Assembly (NCBI GenBank): GCA_958295665.1
Contig: OY282560.1
Span: 267,021,168 to 267,085,167, forward strand
Direction of reading: 5' to 3'
Origin: Tipula vernalis
Lineage: Eukaryota; Arthropoda; Insecta; Diptera; Tipulidae
Length of the DNA: 64,000 nucleotides
Positions within the stretch are counted from its first letter, which is position 1; the number at the start of each line of letters is the position of its first letter. Positions 55,272-64,000 of the stretch are shown piece by piece. A program made the position numbers and the translations under genes. The notes below the pieces were generated by a model. The model ran no database searches. It was not told where the DNA came from and saw only the letters and a program-made list of their open reading frames with translations.

Positions 55272-55925
55272 TTCTACATGTTGATCACTAGATACAACTT
55301 AAGCGAACAATATGAGCTTTAGGTATGCTTGAAAATGATGCTTTGCATAATGTGTGAATTTTAAATTTCATTTGTGAAGCCTCTGTGCACGGCGCCAGCT
55401 CCGGTACCTCTGAATTCCCTGTTAGCAGTTTGCTCTATAATCATACCTGTCCATGTATTTCGGTTAATTATTGCTATAAAATTAATTTCAAAACACTATA
55501 TTAAAGATAATTTCACCAAAAAATAACTTTTATTTGACATATTTTTTTGTAAAGACCAACCCTTTAGGTTCCCGCGAATCTGTAAAATGCCTAAACTTTC
55601 TTGTTTCGTGAACTTTGGCCTATTTTAAACTTATAATCAAAATTTAAAGTCTGCACAATTTTTTTTTTTCAGTTTTGGTCATTTTTTTCAATCCCTTCAA
55701 TTACTAATTAGTTTTAGAAGAAACAATTTCCAAGGAACGATTATCGGTTTATCATTTTCAATATTCTAAATGATAAAGGCAATTGCTAGATAAATAAAAC
55801 CACATATACATTAATTATAAAACACAGATACATATATTTACAATTGACACTAATATTGTTATCAATTGTGGTTATTTCAAATTAAAACTAATAATATAAT
55901 TTGCTTTTATCTATTTTCCTTAAAG

Positions 55926-56363
55926 GTCATCAATGTGAAATGCTCGCAGCGGACTGGTGAAGAAAATTTCATTTCGAGCATTCAAAAAACCTTAGCTCAA
56001 TTTTATAACGAAAAAACGGTGGCGCTCGGTGGAATGTTTATATTAAAACAAGGTAAAGCCAAACAACATGTAATGCCAGATTTCTCCCAAACCCCCTTGA
56101 ATTCGGACGAAGATGTAAATGCATGGCTTAAATTTTATGAAATGGACGCACCACTGATTGCTGTTGGAACTCTGGTCACCAATGAAGCTGGGTTAGATTT
56201 ACGCTTGCAACATTTTCATAGTTTTTCAAATCATGGCCAAGGTGGACATTACCATTATGATACAACACCAGATACCGTAGAATATGAAGGGTTTTTCGTA
56301 ATTGGAGAAAAAATAGTTCGTGTGGATCAACCAACCAATACCCATGGTTTCGGAAGAGATTAA
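55926..56363 (+). CDS. C11orf54-like ester hydrolase, copy B, exon 2
   Basis: The acceptor cttaaag precedes GTC at 55926; joined to exon 1 the protein is 318 residues, close to the human 315. It retains the zinc-site block LRLQHFHSFSNHGQGGHYHYD, whose His at residues 269, 271, 281 and 283 correspond to human 266, 268, 278 and 280, and the tail NTHGFGRD. This is therefore the copy most likely to keep ancestral ester-hydrolase activity. Same length as copy A exon 2 (438 nt with stop). Confidence 0.9.
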   Translation, partial: VINVKCSQRTGEENFISSIQKTLAQFYNEKTVALGGMFILKQGKAKQHVMPDFSQTPLNSDEDVNAWLKFYEMDAPLIAVGTLVTNEAGLDLRLQHFHSFSNHGQGGHYHYDTTPDTVEYEGFFVIGEKIVRVDQPTNTHGFGRD

Positions 56364-56810
56364 TTCCATATGTTTTGGTTAAAAAATGGAAAACTGTACA
56401 TTTCTTTTAATAACGCTAAATTTTAACAAATAAAATTAAATTACTTACCTATATTTAAATTAAATTATAAGAACTTAAAAAGAAGAATAAACAGCAAAGC
56501 TTAAATTTTTATTAATAAAGGAATTTTAAGAATAATTAAAAACATCTCACTATTTTGTTTAGTGTCTCTAGCTTCATTATTCATACATACATTAACGAAA
56601 TCCTCTTTCAAAGATTTCAAAGGCCGAGCCCATCAAACTGGAACGAGGTGCAGAACCAAAACATAACTATCAACCTGCAAGCAGACAACTGACCTTTAGT
56701 TAATACCAGAAGCAAATTTTTTAAAACATCTAATCTAAACTTTTGCCATTCACATCAAGACGTAGAATATTTCCATACTAACTCATAGTCCAAAGGGGCG
56801 GTTGCACTTC
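56364..56810 (+). repeat. 3' flank of copy B (end of block B)
   Basis: Homologous to 20487-20925, ending at tagtccaaaggggcggtt. Beyond it the sequence is a non-LTR element unrelated to the block A neighbour. Confidence 0.75.
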
Positions 56811-56899
56811 GTTTTCCACCCAAAAATTGTCTGCGGTAACCAAATTCCTCTACTTAAATTAACCAGATCAGATGTCTGTGCTATTTCGTGTCAGAATAT

Positions 56900-57292
56900 G
56901 TTACTCGAATCAGAAATGCCCTCGGTCGTGGGGAAATATAATCTCGAATTAAGAAGATCCAAAAGGGCTACCTGGAGGAATTTCTGTGAGGGAATCAATG
57001 AATTGCCCTCTGCAGCTCGTCTCCAGAAAGTCCTTTCCAGGGATCATTCAAATGGTTTAAAACTTCTTAAGAAGCAAAATGGGAGGTTCACTGAAAACCG
57101 GAAGGAACTGGAAGACTTTCCGGATTCAGTAGTGATAGGAGCCCAAGGGGACCAGCGTTAGCATTCAAGTGAGGTGGCTTTTGCGCCTCACAGTAGGAGT
57201 CTCTTTGGGAAAATTTTCACACTCAGCAAGTTGAGATGGGCTATTGGATCTTTCAAACCTTTCAAATGAGCTGGAGGGATGGTATCTTTCCA
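56900..57292 (+). pseudogene. Non-LTR RT ORF, left part (target of the P-like insertion)
   Basis: Reads VGKYNLELRRSKRATWRNFC, INELPSAARLQKVLSRDHSN, FTENRKELEDFP, and after stops WAIGSFKPFK, which is the linker preceding the RT in R1/LOA/I-like ORF2 proteins. The frame is cut at 57292 by the P-superfamily transposon and continues in register at 62507. It had already picked up stops. Confidence 0.75.
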
Positions 57293-57299
57293 GTTTTAC

Positions 57300-57612
57300 C
57301 ACTGAGTACTATATAAGAGTAGTAAATTTCGTACAAAAAAATGTCATATAAATTTAAAAACGAATCATTTTATACTGATTGTAAGGCTAGTTTTTTAAAA
57401 CGAGAAATATTGTATATACATTAAATATATCTATCCTTTTTGCTCTGCTAGAAATAACGAAAAAACAAAAACAATCAAGTTGGATGTGTGTAGTGTGTAT
57501 TAGTAAAGCAAAATAAATCATGAATGGATGAAAAAAAAATATCAAACTACATATTTTACTATCATTGTTGTTTTTGTTTTGAATTTTCGTCTACCTAGTT
57601 TTTTAAAATTTA
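57300..57612 (+). repeat. Left terminal inverted repeat of the P-like element
   Basis: Reverse complement of 62193-62506 with a few substitutions and small indels near 57510-57540. P-superfamily elements usually have much shorter terminal repeats (about 31 bp in the Drosophila P element). Confidence 0.9.
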
Positions 57613-57865
57613 GGTTGTATGAGTTCATGTGAAGTAGTTCGCATGTATTCATACAACCTAATCTGCATTTTCGAGCTAATTTTATCAAGATTGTATAAAC
57701 TGATAATTTTTTTTATAACTCATAAAACCGTCCTTATAATTAATTATTTAAAAAATATACCACAATAATTAAAACTGGATCAAACCAATTAGTTTTTCGT
57801 TTATTATTAATATTTTCGATTCATTCGAAACGTATAGAGGAATGAATAATAGTACATTTCTATAG

Positions 57866-57918
57866 GTATAAGAGTGTTGCGACATATCTATTGGCATTAA
57901 TTCCAATTAACATGTATA

Positions 57919-57989
<71 letters not shown>

Positions 57990-58016
57990 TATATATACAT
58001 ATATATATATATATAT

Positions 58017-58075
<59 letters not shown>

Positions 58076-58184
58076 TTTAAACATTCCTCGCAGCCAAAAC
58101 CAACAACATAAAACATTTGCAAATTGTTATTGGTTTTGGTCATGTAAAATGTTATATACGTCGCAACACTTATACACCTTATAC
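57866..58184. mobile_element. MITE-like insert with (TA)n core
   Basis: Ends ggtataagagtgttgcgaca and its near complement cgtcgcaacacttatacacc enclose a (TA)n microsatellite of about 160 bp (57913-58073) and a small hairpin ccaaaaccaa..ttggttttgg (58098-58138). It is nested in the untranslated left part of the P-like element. Confidence 0.7.
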
Positions 58185-58430
58185 TTTTCTCTAACTACGT
58201 TAAAAAAGTAATATTTTTTCATTCTTCACATCAAATGACTTAGAATTGTATCAAAATCTTCATCAATGTTTATACAAGCCGTGCTGAAAGTATAATTGAT
58301 AAATGCACTAAAACAAACGGTACATTTCCAAATGTGTTTAGTCAAATAAACGCATATAAAACGCACCCATACTCATATATCACAAAACAAAACATATATA
58401 TGTGTATATACAAAAACGTCTCTAATAAAC

Positions 58431-58470
58431 CAAAACCAACAAAAATGTTTATACATTTTTGTTGGTTTTG
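58431..58470. repeat. Perfect 18-bp stem hairpin with TTAT loop
   Basis: caaaaccaacaaaaatgt pairs exactly with acatttttgttggttttg around ttat. It shares the ccaaaaccaaca word with the hairpin at 58097. It lies 3' of the small minus-strand ORF and could act as a terminator or processing signal for it; that is inference only. Confidence 0.8.
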
Positions 58471-58487
58471 AATAAACACTAAACCAC

Positions 58488-58694
58488 CTATGTAGCAGTG
58501 TAATTTTCCTTTCCTCTGCGTACGTTTAGCAAGGCTTGTACGACATTGTTGTTGTTTTTGCATGAAATAGAAACACCAATACTAGTATATGTTTTAGCTA
58601 TTTTTTCACATACGATATCTGTCCAAATGCCCGTTATTTTGAAATCCCTTAGTTTCGTTCGAAATTTTGTCAGTTGTTTTTCGTTAAGTGCCAT
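58488..58694 (-). CDS. Small divergent ORF in the P-like element, unknown function
   Basis: 68 residues from the ATG at 58694 (MALNEKQLTKFRTKLRDF...) to a TAG at 58488. The start lies 56 bp from, and divergent to, the transposase ATG at 58751, so the two could share a bidirectional promoter. The protein is basic with predicted helices (KQLTKFRTKLRDFK; VVQALLNVRRGK) and two cysteines. I recognise no domain. A gtacgc donor-like site at about 58527 raises the possibility that it is only a first exon. It could be an accessory or regulatory ORF, a captured host exon, or chance. Confidence 0.35.
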   Translation of the reverse strand: MALNEKQLTKFRTKLRDFKITGIWTDIVCEKIAKTYTSIGVSISCKNNNNVVQALLNVRRGKENYTAT

Positions 58695-58750
58695 ATCGAT
58701 TCATAATTTTAAAATTTGTATTTAAACTTGCCATTAAATTTTTATTGGAA

Positions 58751-61660
58751 ATGTCGAATTCAGAAAATAATAGTGCCTCCTCAGTGATTACGGATAATAC
58801 CATATCAAGTAAATTTGCTTTAAAATTTTGAATCGGTTTTGTTCATTTGTTAGTGTAAAGTCTTATAGTCAAACAAAACTAACCAGGACACAACTTCTAG
58901 TTACTAGTTTCTTTGACAGGGACAGAACTCTCAGTGAACAAGACACTTTTTCTTACTCTTTTCATTATTAATTAATAAACATTTTCTTAATTAAATTTAG
59001 AAAAAAAACGTCAGTTAGAAACAAGAAAACTACACGTCATCTGTATTGTTCCAAATTGCCAATCTAAATCGACGAAATCGAAACTACATTTTTTTAAATT
59101 TCCGAAAAATAAAGAACATGAACAAAAGTGGATAGACTCCATTGGACTTTTACGAAATGCTATCGTTAATAAACACAATTATGTATGTCAAAGGCACTTT
59201 CTGAATGAAAATATTACTTCGAAAAATCGTTTGACAAAAAATGCTGTGCCAATCCTAAATATAGTTAAAACATTCAATATTGATGATGAACAAACAACAT
59301 CTCTTAATCGTGATCAAGACAACATCCATCTGGAACAGGATTTTCCATTGGTTACAGAACCCCAAACACTAGTTTGGAAATCCATCGGAACCCAAACTGA
59401 TCAAATTGACGAAGAAATAGAATTTTTAAAATGTATTGATAAAATGAACTGTCATTATTGCCAGACTCCACAAGAAAATGCATCTTTGTGTCGAAAATGT
59501 ATAAAAAATGGAAGAGTAATAGAACTTTACAAGAAAAAATTAAAAAAATACCAACGGGAATATAATTTAATAAAAGCATCGTACAGAAATCTGAATCTTT
59601 GTTTAAAGAGAATGAAAAAAAAGCAAAACAAATTTAAAAAAATTGACGATCACATTGATAATTTAAAAGTTAACGAAACGACAAAAAGTGTATGTAAGCT
59701 TCTTGTAAAAGAAGATTTTTACTACAATGAAAACGACAAAGCTTTCGCACAGTCATTATTTTATAAATCGGCTTCAACGTATAGGTATTTGAGAGACCAA
59801 CTAAATTTGAAATTACCGTCCACCTCATCTATATATAAATGGTCTCCTATAAAGTTTATACCACCAGGAATAAATGAAGTTTTATTAAATCAACTAAAGA
59901 AAGTATTCCAAAATATGACGGAAAAATCCAAAATTTGTGTGTTATCTTTCGATGAAATGTGCATCAAAAAAGACTTGGCTTTTAACATATTTTTAGACCG
60001 CGTTGATGGTTTCTGTGATGATGGAAATGAAAGAAAAAATGAATTGGCCACATCAGTTTTATTTTTCATGTTACGTGGGCTGGTGGATGATTGGAAATAT
60101 GTTCTCAGCTATATTTTAATCAACAAATCTTCTAATCCGTTATATTTATCGGCATTAATAAAGAAAAACATAAGGGTTTGCAACAATTTGTTGAAATTAA
60201 ACATTGTTATGGTAACGTGCGATCAGGCCGCTACTAACATTTCGACTTATAAAACACTCGGTGTGACTCCGGAATCACCATATTTTTTTGTTGATGATTT
60301 ACAAATTTTGGCACACTTTGATCCTCCGCATCTCATTAAATCAGTAAGAAATGCATTTTTAAAAAATAAATTTCAACATTCAGATTTTGGAGTAGCTGAT
60401 ATTAACGTCATTCGAAAAATTTACGAATTTGATCACCAACAAAACGTTAAGTTAATACCAAAACTTACCGTACATCATTTTGAACCAAACACTTTTCAAA
60501 AAATGAATGTTAGATTAGCAGTTCAAATGATGAGCAGAACAGTAGCCAGCGCAATTAGAACTACGTTAAAAGTTAAACCAGAAACATTCGGTGAATACCT
60601 TAACAATGCCATACCAACGGCTGAAGTTGTACAACGGTTTAATGATTTATTTGATGCCTTAAATTGCCGAAACTTTAAATCTACCGCTCCTTTTGAACGA
60701 CCACTGAAAATTGGAAATAATGTTTATAAAATGCTAGAAGACAGCCTATTATTTCTAGATAACCTAACAATTATTTCCAAAAATGAGAACTACTTTAAGT
60801 TTATGAGAGGACTTAAAATCAGCATAAAAGCTCATATTTTGTTAGTTACGATGTTAAAAGAAAAGTTTGACGTTGATTATTTATTAACAGGTCGAACCAA
60901 CCAAGATTGCTTGGAAAATTTTTTTTCGGTGCTCCGTGGGAAAGGTGGATTTAATTATATGCCATCTAGTCATGAAGTAGGTGTACATTTTGCAAATATT
61001 ATAGTAAGAAAAATTACATTAAATTCGCCATTTAGTAATTGCATGTCCGACGAGTCACAAGCTATTGAATTAGATTGGAATAGCTTTAAAACCGATTTTG
61101 AAACGAGTTTAAAATCCCAAGAATCAGCGAGTATAAATAGTTTACCATTGGACAATATTATTGCGGAGGCCGATATTCACATCATAAAAGAGAATGCATT
61201 AGTTTACTATGCTGGATATTGCATTATGAAAAAAATTGATTGTCAAAGCTGCCGGGAAAAAATGATAAAGAAAGGCGATGAAATTAAAATGTCAGACACT
61301 TTTTTGGCAGAAAAAAATTTCAAAATAAAAGAGAATAATTTTGGTTCATTAAGTGCTCCTTCGGATGAGTTTGCCACCATAGCCCGATCTTTGATAACTG
61401 TTTTTGAAAAATATTATCATCATAATTGTTGTTCCCATAACATATTAAAATTTTTGACGGATGAATGCCTAAACATGATGGCTGAAGAGTATTCATCTTT
61501 CCTACCAAATCCAAATGAAGCCTGTTATGACCATATACGGAAACTAGTAAATTTTTTTAATCTTGTTTTAATAAGAAAGAATTGTAGATGGTCGATGGTA
61601 AATAATGAATTTTCCAAAACAAAACAAGCAACTAGAAAGCTTAAAATATTAAAGAGTTGA
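58751..61660 (+). CDS. THAP-domain P-element-type transposase, intact
   Basis: 905 residues from exon 1 (58751-58808, MSNSENNSASSV...) and exon 2 (59001-61660). The 192-nt intron has gtaaat and aaatttag ends and restores phase exactly. A THAP C2CH zinc finger at about 31-104 has C34, C39, C82, H85, W63 and the AVP motif (AVPILN). A C-x2-C..C-x2-C cluster follows at 170-186, then a basic coiled-coil region (200-245). The RNase-H-like DDE core has SFDEM (D337), CDQAATN (D427), FDPPHLIKS (D460 region) and NQDCLENFFS (E658), matching P/THAP9 catalytic positions. A C-terminal Cys/His-rich part (CQSCREK, HHNCCSHN) follows. P transposase is GTP-dependent and cuts and pastes between its terminal repeats. 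I see no stop or lost key residue, so this copy may be active. Confidence 0.92.
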
Positions 61661-62192
61661 AATAAATGTTTTTTTTAAATTTGAATGCATTTTTCTTAAA
61701 TTTGTCTTGTTGGATCATTCAAAAATAGTGTATATCACACATGTCTTTTTCTTATTTAGAACCCACTTTGCTAAACTATTTACTACATCATTATTAACTA
61801 CAATTTAGCCCTAATCAAATTTTTACAAGATAAATTAATATATTATAAGTAAAAGTAAATAATTAATTATAAGTTAATAAGTAGTTCGCATGAATTCACA
61901 CAACCTAATCTGCATTTTCGAGCTAATTTTAGCAATTTAATAAACTGATAATTTTTTTATAACTCATAAAACCGTAAATTTGTGTGTTCACCTACAATTT
62001 TATATTTTAACAGGTTGGAAACAAACGTAATGTCCTTGCAACATTTTGTTATTGTTTAATAATGATATCCAAATGAAAAAGGTGAATGACCATTAAAAAA
62101 AAAAAATATTGCACACAATATATGTATATAACACAATACATAATCATAATTGAACGATCAGATGCGCATTTATCATTGTTGTCTACTCGAAA
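61661..62192. other. 3' untranslated/subterminal part of the P-like element
   Basis: Contains the second direct copy of the subterminal block (ttcgcatgaattcacacaac, 61885) and AT-rich sequence; no ORF. An aataaatg poly(A)-like signal lies just after the stop (61661). Confidence 0.6.
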
Positions 62193-62506
62193 TAAATTTT
62201 AAAAAAATAGGTAGACGAAAATTCAAAACAAAAACAACAATGATAGTAAAATTTTTTGATATTTTTTTTTCATCCATTCATTTCATCCATTATTTTGCTT
62301 TACTAATACACACTACACACATCCAACTTGATTGTTTTTGTTTTTTCGTTATTTCTAGCAGAGCAAAAAGGATAGATATATTTAATGTATATACAATATT
62401 TCTCGTTTTAAAAAACTAGCCTTACAATCAGTATAAAATGATTCGTTTTTAAATTTATATGACATTTTTTTGTACGAAATTTACTACTCTTATATAGTAC
62501 TCAGTG
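62193..62506 (-). repeat. Right terminal inverted repeat of the P-like element
   Basis: Complement of 57300-57612, ending gtactcagtg, followed directly by the GTTTTAC duplication. Confidence 0.9.
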
Positions 62507-64000
62507 GTTTTACTTCAAAATGGTATTGAGGAAATACTCCCTAGCTTGATCCAGACATTTCGGGAAGGGGTCGTCCGGACAGCCAGCCCAAGGCATATCG
62601 GCCAATTAGCCTCACATCGTTTCTATTGAAGAATATGGAATAAATCCTGGATTATCAAATAAGAAGTGAGATCAAACTGGTAAATCCACTGTGATGGCCC
62701 TTAGCGGTCTAGTCACGAGGATTGAAAAAACTGTGACATATAAAGAAATTGCCTAAAGAGGTTCCGCTTTCTACAACTAGGTGGATCCGCTCCATACTGG
62801 AACATCGTGAGGTTACACCCAAGTGGATCCGCTCAGCCTATACTTAGGTGGATCCGCTCAGCCAGACTAGGTGGCGAGTCAGTAACCATCAGGACCGTAA
62901 AGGGCTGTCCCCAAGGAGGCGTACTGTCTCCTCTTTTATGGTCATTGGTTATTGACAGACTACTGGTCCTTCTGAGTAGCCATGGGTTTGATGATGTGCC
63001 TATCATAATTAAAGCCAAGTTTGATGAGGCCATTTCTGATCGCATGCAAAATGCACTCAATATAATATGGCAGTGGTGTTACCAAGAAGGACTCAGTGTC
63101 AATCCAAACAAAACTGCCATTGTTCCTTTTACGAGGAGGAAAAAGCTCACGCTTACAGATCCCTCGCTAAACGGTACTACTGTTCCTTTTTCCAAAGAGG
63201 TTAAATGAAAACAAAAGCTGTACTGTAAGCGACATTTATTGAAAGTTCTAGATAGAGCCACCAAGGCTTTCTGGGCCTATCAAAGACTTTATGGGCGTAC
63301 TTGGGGACTACAACCAAAAATGATCTACTGGTAATTTCTTACAATCATTAGGCCTATGGTCACCTACGCATCGGTTGTATGGTGGCCTAAAACTGAGCAG
63401 AAGGCAACGCAAACTTTATTTAATAAGGTTCAGCGTATAGCCTGCATCGATGTTACGGGCTCAATGAAAACATTTCCAACCGCTGCGATGGAGTCACCTC
63501 TAGGACTACACCGTTGGATCTGCATGTTAAAAAGGATGCTGCAATTATGGCTCTGAAAATGGCGGAAGGAAATATCAAACCAGGCAATCGTGGGTCATCT
63601 GGAAATCCTTAAGGAATTTTAGACATACCATATCATAAGAATGCCTTAGCTAAAGGCCTTACTCTTGCCTGTATATAGCTAAACTGGACTTCCACACACC
63701 ATTTTGTGTTAGGTTACCTGACCGGGGTCTGTGGATTGCAGGTGGACCATCCTTTGAGCGAGTGTACATGGTATAGTTTACAGATGGATCAAAAACGGAA
63801 GATGAGGCGGGAGTAGAAATACACGGGAGTGACACTGCCCTCTCCAAGTCCTTGGGCACCAATGCTACCGTTTTTCAAGCAGCAGTACTTGCTATAGAAC
63901 TTTGCGCTAGAATATGCGTAGCAAAAGGCCTAAGCGATGCAAAGATTTATATTGTATCAGACAGCCAATCGGCCTTAAAGGCTCTTAGGTTTTGTACCGT
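62507..64000 (+). pseudogene. Non-LTR RT and RNase H, right part (runs off the window)
   Basis: Continues the ORF split by the P-like element: LLQNGIEEILPSLIQIFREG, GCPQGGVLSPLLWSLVID (62880-62950), GLSVNPNKTAIVPFTRR, then KAFWAYQRLYGRTWGLQPKM, YASVVWWPKTEQ and PTAAMESPLGLHRW, and the start of RNase H with DGSKTEDEAGVEI and IYIVSDSQSALKALR at the edge. The RT FADD box is missing (the sequence jumps from GFDDVPIIIK to the thumb). A local tandem of aggtggatccgctcagcc (62778, 62821, 62850) has expanded part of the palm region. Stops and shifts throughout. The order suits an R1/LOA-like element. Confidence 0.8.

Larger units (their letters stand above)
49501..55670. mobile_element. Composite insertion with imperfect inverted ends
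   Basis: 49501-49553 and 55611-55670 are imperfect inverted repeats of about 55 bp: tgtgcag, ttaaa and aaaatagg are common to both arms, roughly 80% identical by eye. They lie close to the breakpoints of the extra sequence relative to the copy A intron, so I infer the ends of an old DNA transposon whose interior has been filled by other elements. The pseudogene at 54629-55271 may be its own gene. Confidence 0.5.
48969..55925 (+). other. 6957-nt intron of copy B, enlarged by nested transposons
   Basis: GT..AG bounded. Parts shared with the 924-nt copy A intron are 48969-49055, about 49345-49478 and about 55700-55925. The 6.2 kb in between is an insertion with inverted ends carrying a Jockey remnant, a piggyBac-like MITE, a Tc1-like fold-back and another transposon-gene remnant. 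Confidence 0.85.
57300..62506 (+). mobile_element. Complete P-superfamily (THAP9-like) transposon
   Basis: 5207 bp from CACTGAGTACTATATAAG to its exact complement, flanked by the 7-bp duplication GTTTTAC (57293-57299, 62507-62513). Terminal inverted repeats are about 313 bp (57300-57612; 62193-62506). A subterminal sequence (gcattttcgagctaatttta) occurs in direct orientation at both ends (about 57635-57730 and 61880-61975). Inside: a (TA)n-bearing MITE, a small minus-strand ORF and an intact transposase. The flanking non-LTR frame is rejoined perfectly if the element and one duplication are removed, which fixes the ends. Confidence 0.93.

Noticed and set aside
57891..58211. Open frames on both strands made of Tyr-Ile repeats
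   Set aside because: Translation of the (TA)n microsatellite; no coding meaning.
1..64000. tRNA, rRNA or known small RNA genes
   Set aside because: No cloverleaf with conserved A/B boxes or rRNA-like GC-rich block seen while reading; a covariance-model scan would be needed to exclude small RNAs.

Overview
The window reads as intergenic and intronic DNA from an arthropod, most likely insect, nuclear genome. It is AT-rich, host genes have short exons with canonical GT-AG introns, and most of the sequence is nested transposable elements of animal type (Gypsy, Copia, BEL/Pao, I- and Jockey-like non-LTR, P/THAP, pogo, Tc1/mariner, piggyBac-like MITE, Helitron). I saw no bacterial operon structure, tRNA, rRNA or CRISPR array. 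I cannot name the species.

Host genes are few. At the left edge (49-494, minus) is the 5' end of an adenylate-forming AMP-binding enzyme (luciferase / acyl-CoA ligase family) cut by the window border. The main host locus is a tandem pair of two-exon genes homologous to the human zinc ester hydrolase C11orf54 (DUF1907): copy A (18564-20486) and copy B (48450-56363), same strand, with identical phase-0 exon structure and shared flanks and intron pieces. They come from a segmental duplication of about 12.44-20.93 kb versus 41.19-56.81 kb. Copy B keeps the full C-terminal metal-site motif; copy A has lost part of it.

The rest is layered mobile DNA. Region 1.6-2.6 kb: a decayed transposon ORF. 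2.85-7.76 kb: three insertions of one LTR family, including a very young element with identical LTRs that encodes Gag and protease fused to the integrase C-terminal module but has no reverse transcriptase. 7.76-12.4 kb: Copia and Gypsy remnants. 12.6-17.9 kb: an I-like non-LTR element broken only at A-runs. 21.4-22.6 kb: a decayed transposon gene with one 52-nt intron. 23.0-24.9 kb: a 165-bp satellite array with higher-order structure. 25.2-29.3 kb: BEL/Pao remnant. 30.7-34.6 kb: a mosaic of non-LTR, Tc1, transposon-gene and Helitron pieces. 35.8-40.2 kb: a Gypsy element with mismatched LTRs inside a long inverted-repeat element. 41.3-46.8 kb: a pogo-group transposon interrupted by a nearly intact Jockey-like element with a perfect 11-bp target-site duplication.

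The right end (57.30-62.51 kb) holds the most complete element: a 5.2-kb P-superfamily (THAP9-like) transposon with about 313-bp terminal inverted repeats, a perfect 7-bp target duplication, a one-intron 905-residue transposase with intact THAP finger and DDE residues, and a small divergent ORF. It interrupts the RT reading frame of an older RNase-H-bearing non-LTR element that resumes at 62507 and runs off the window.
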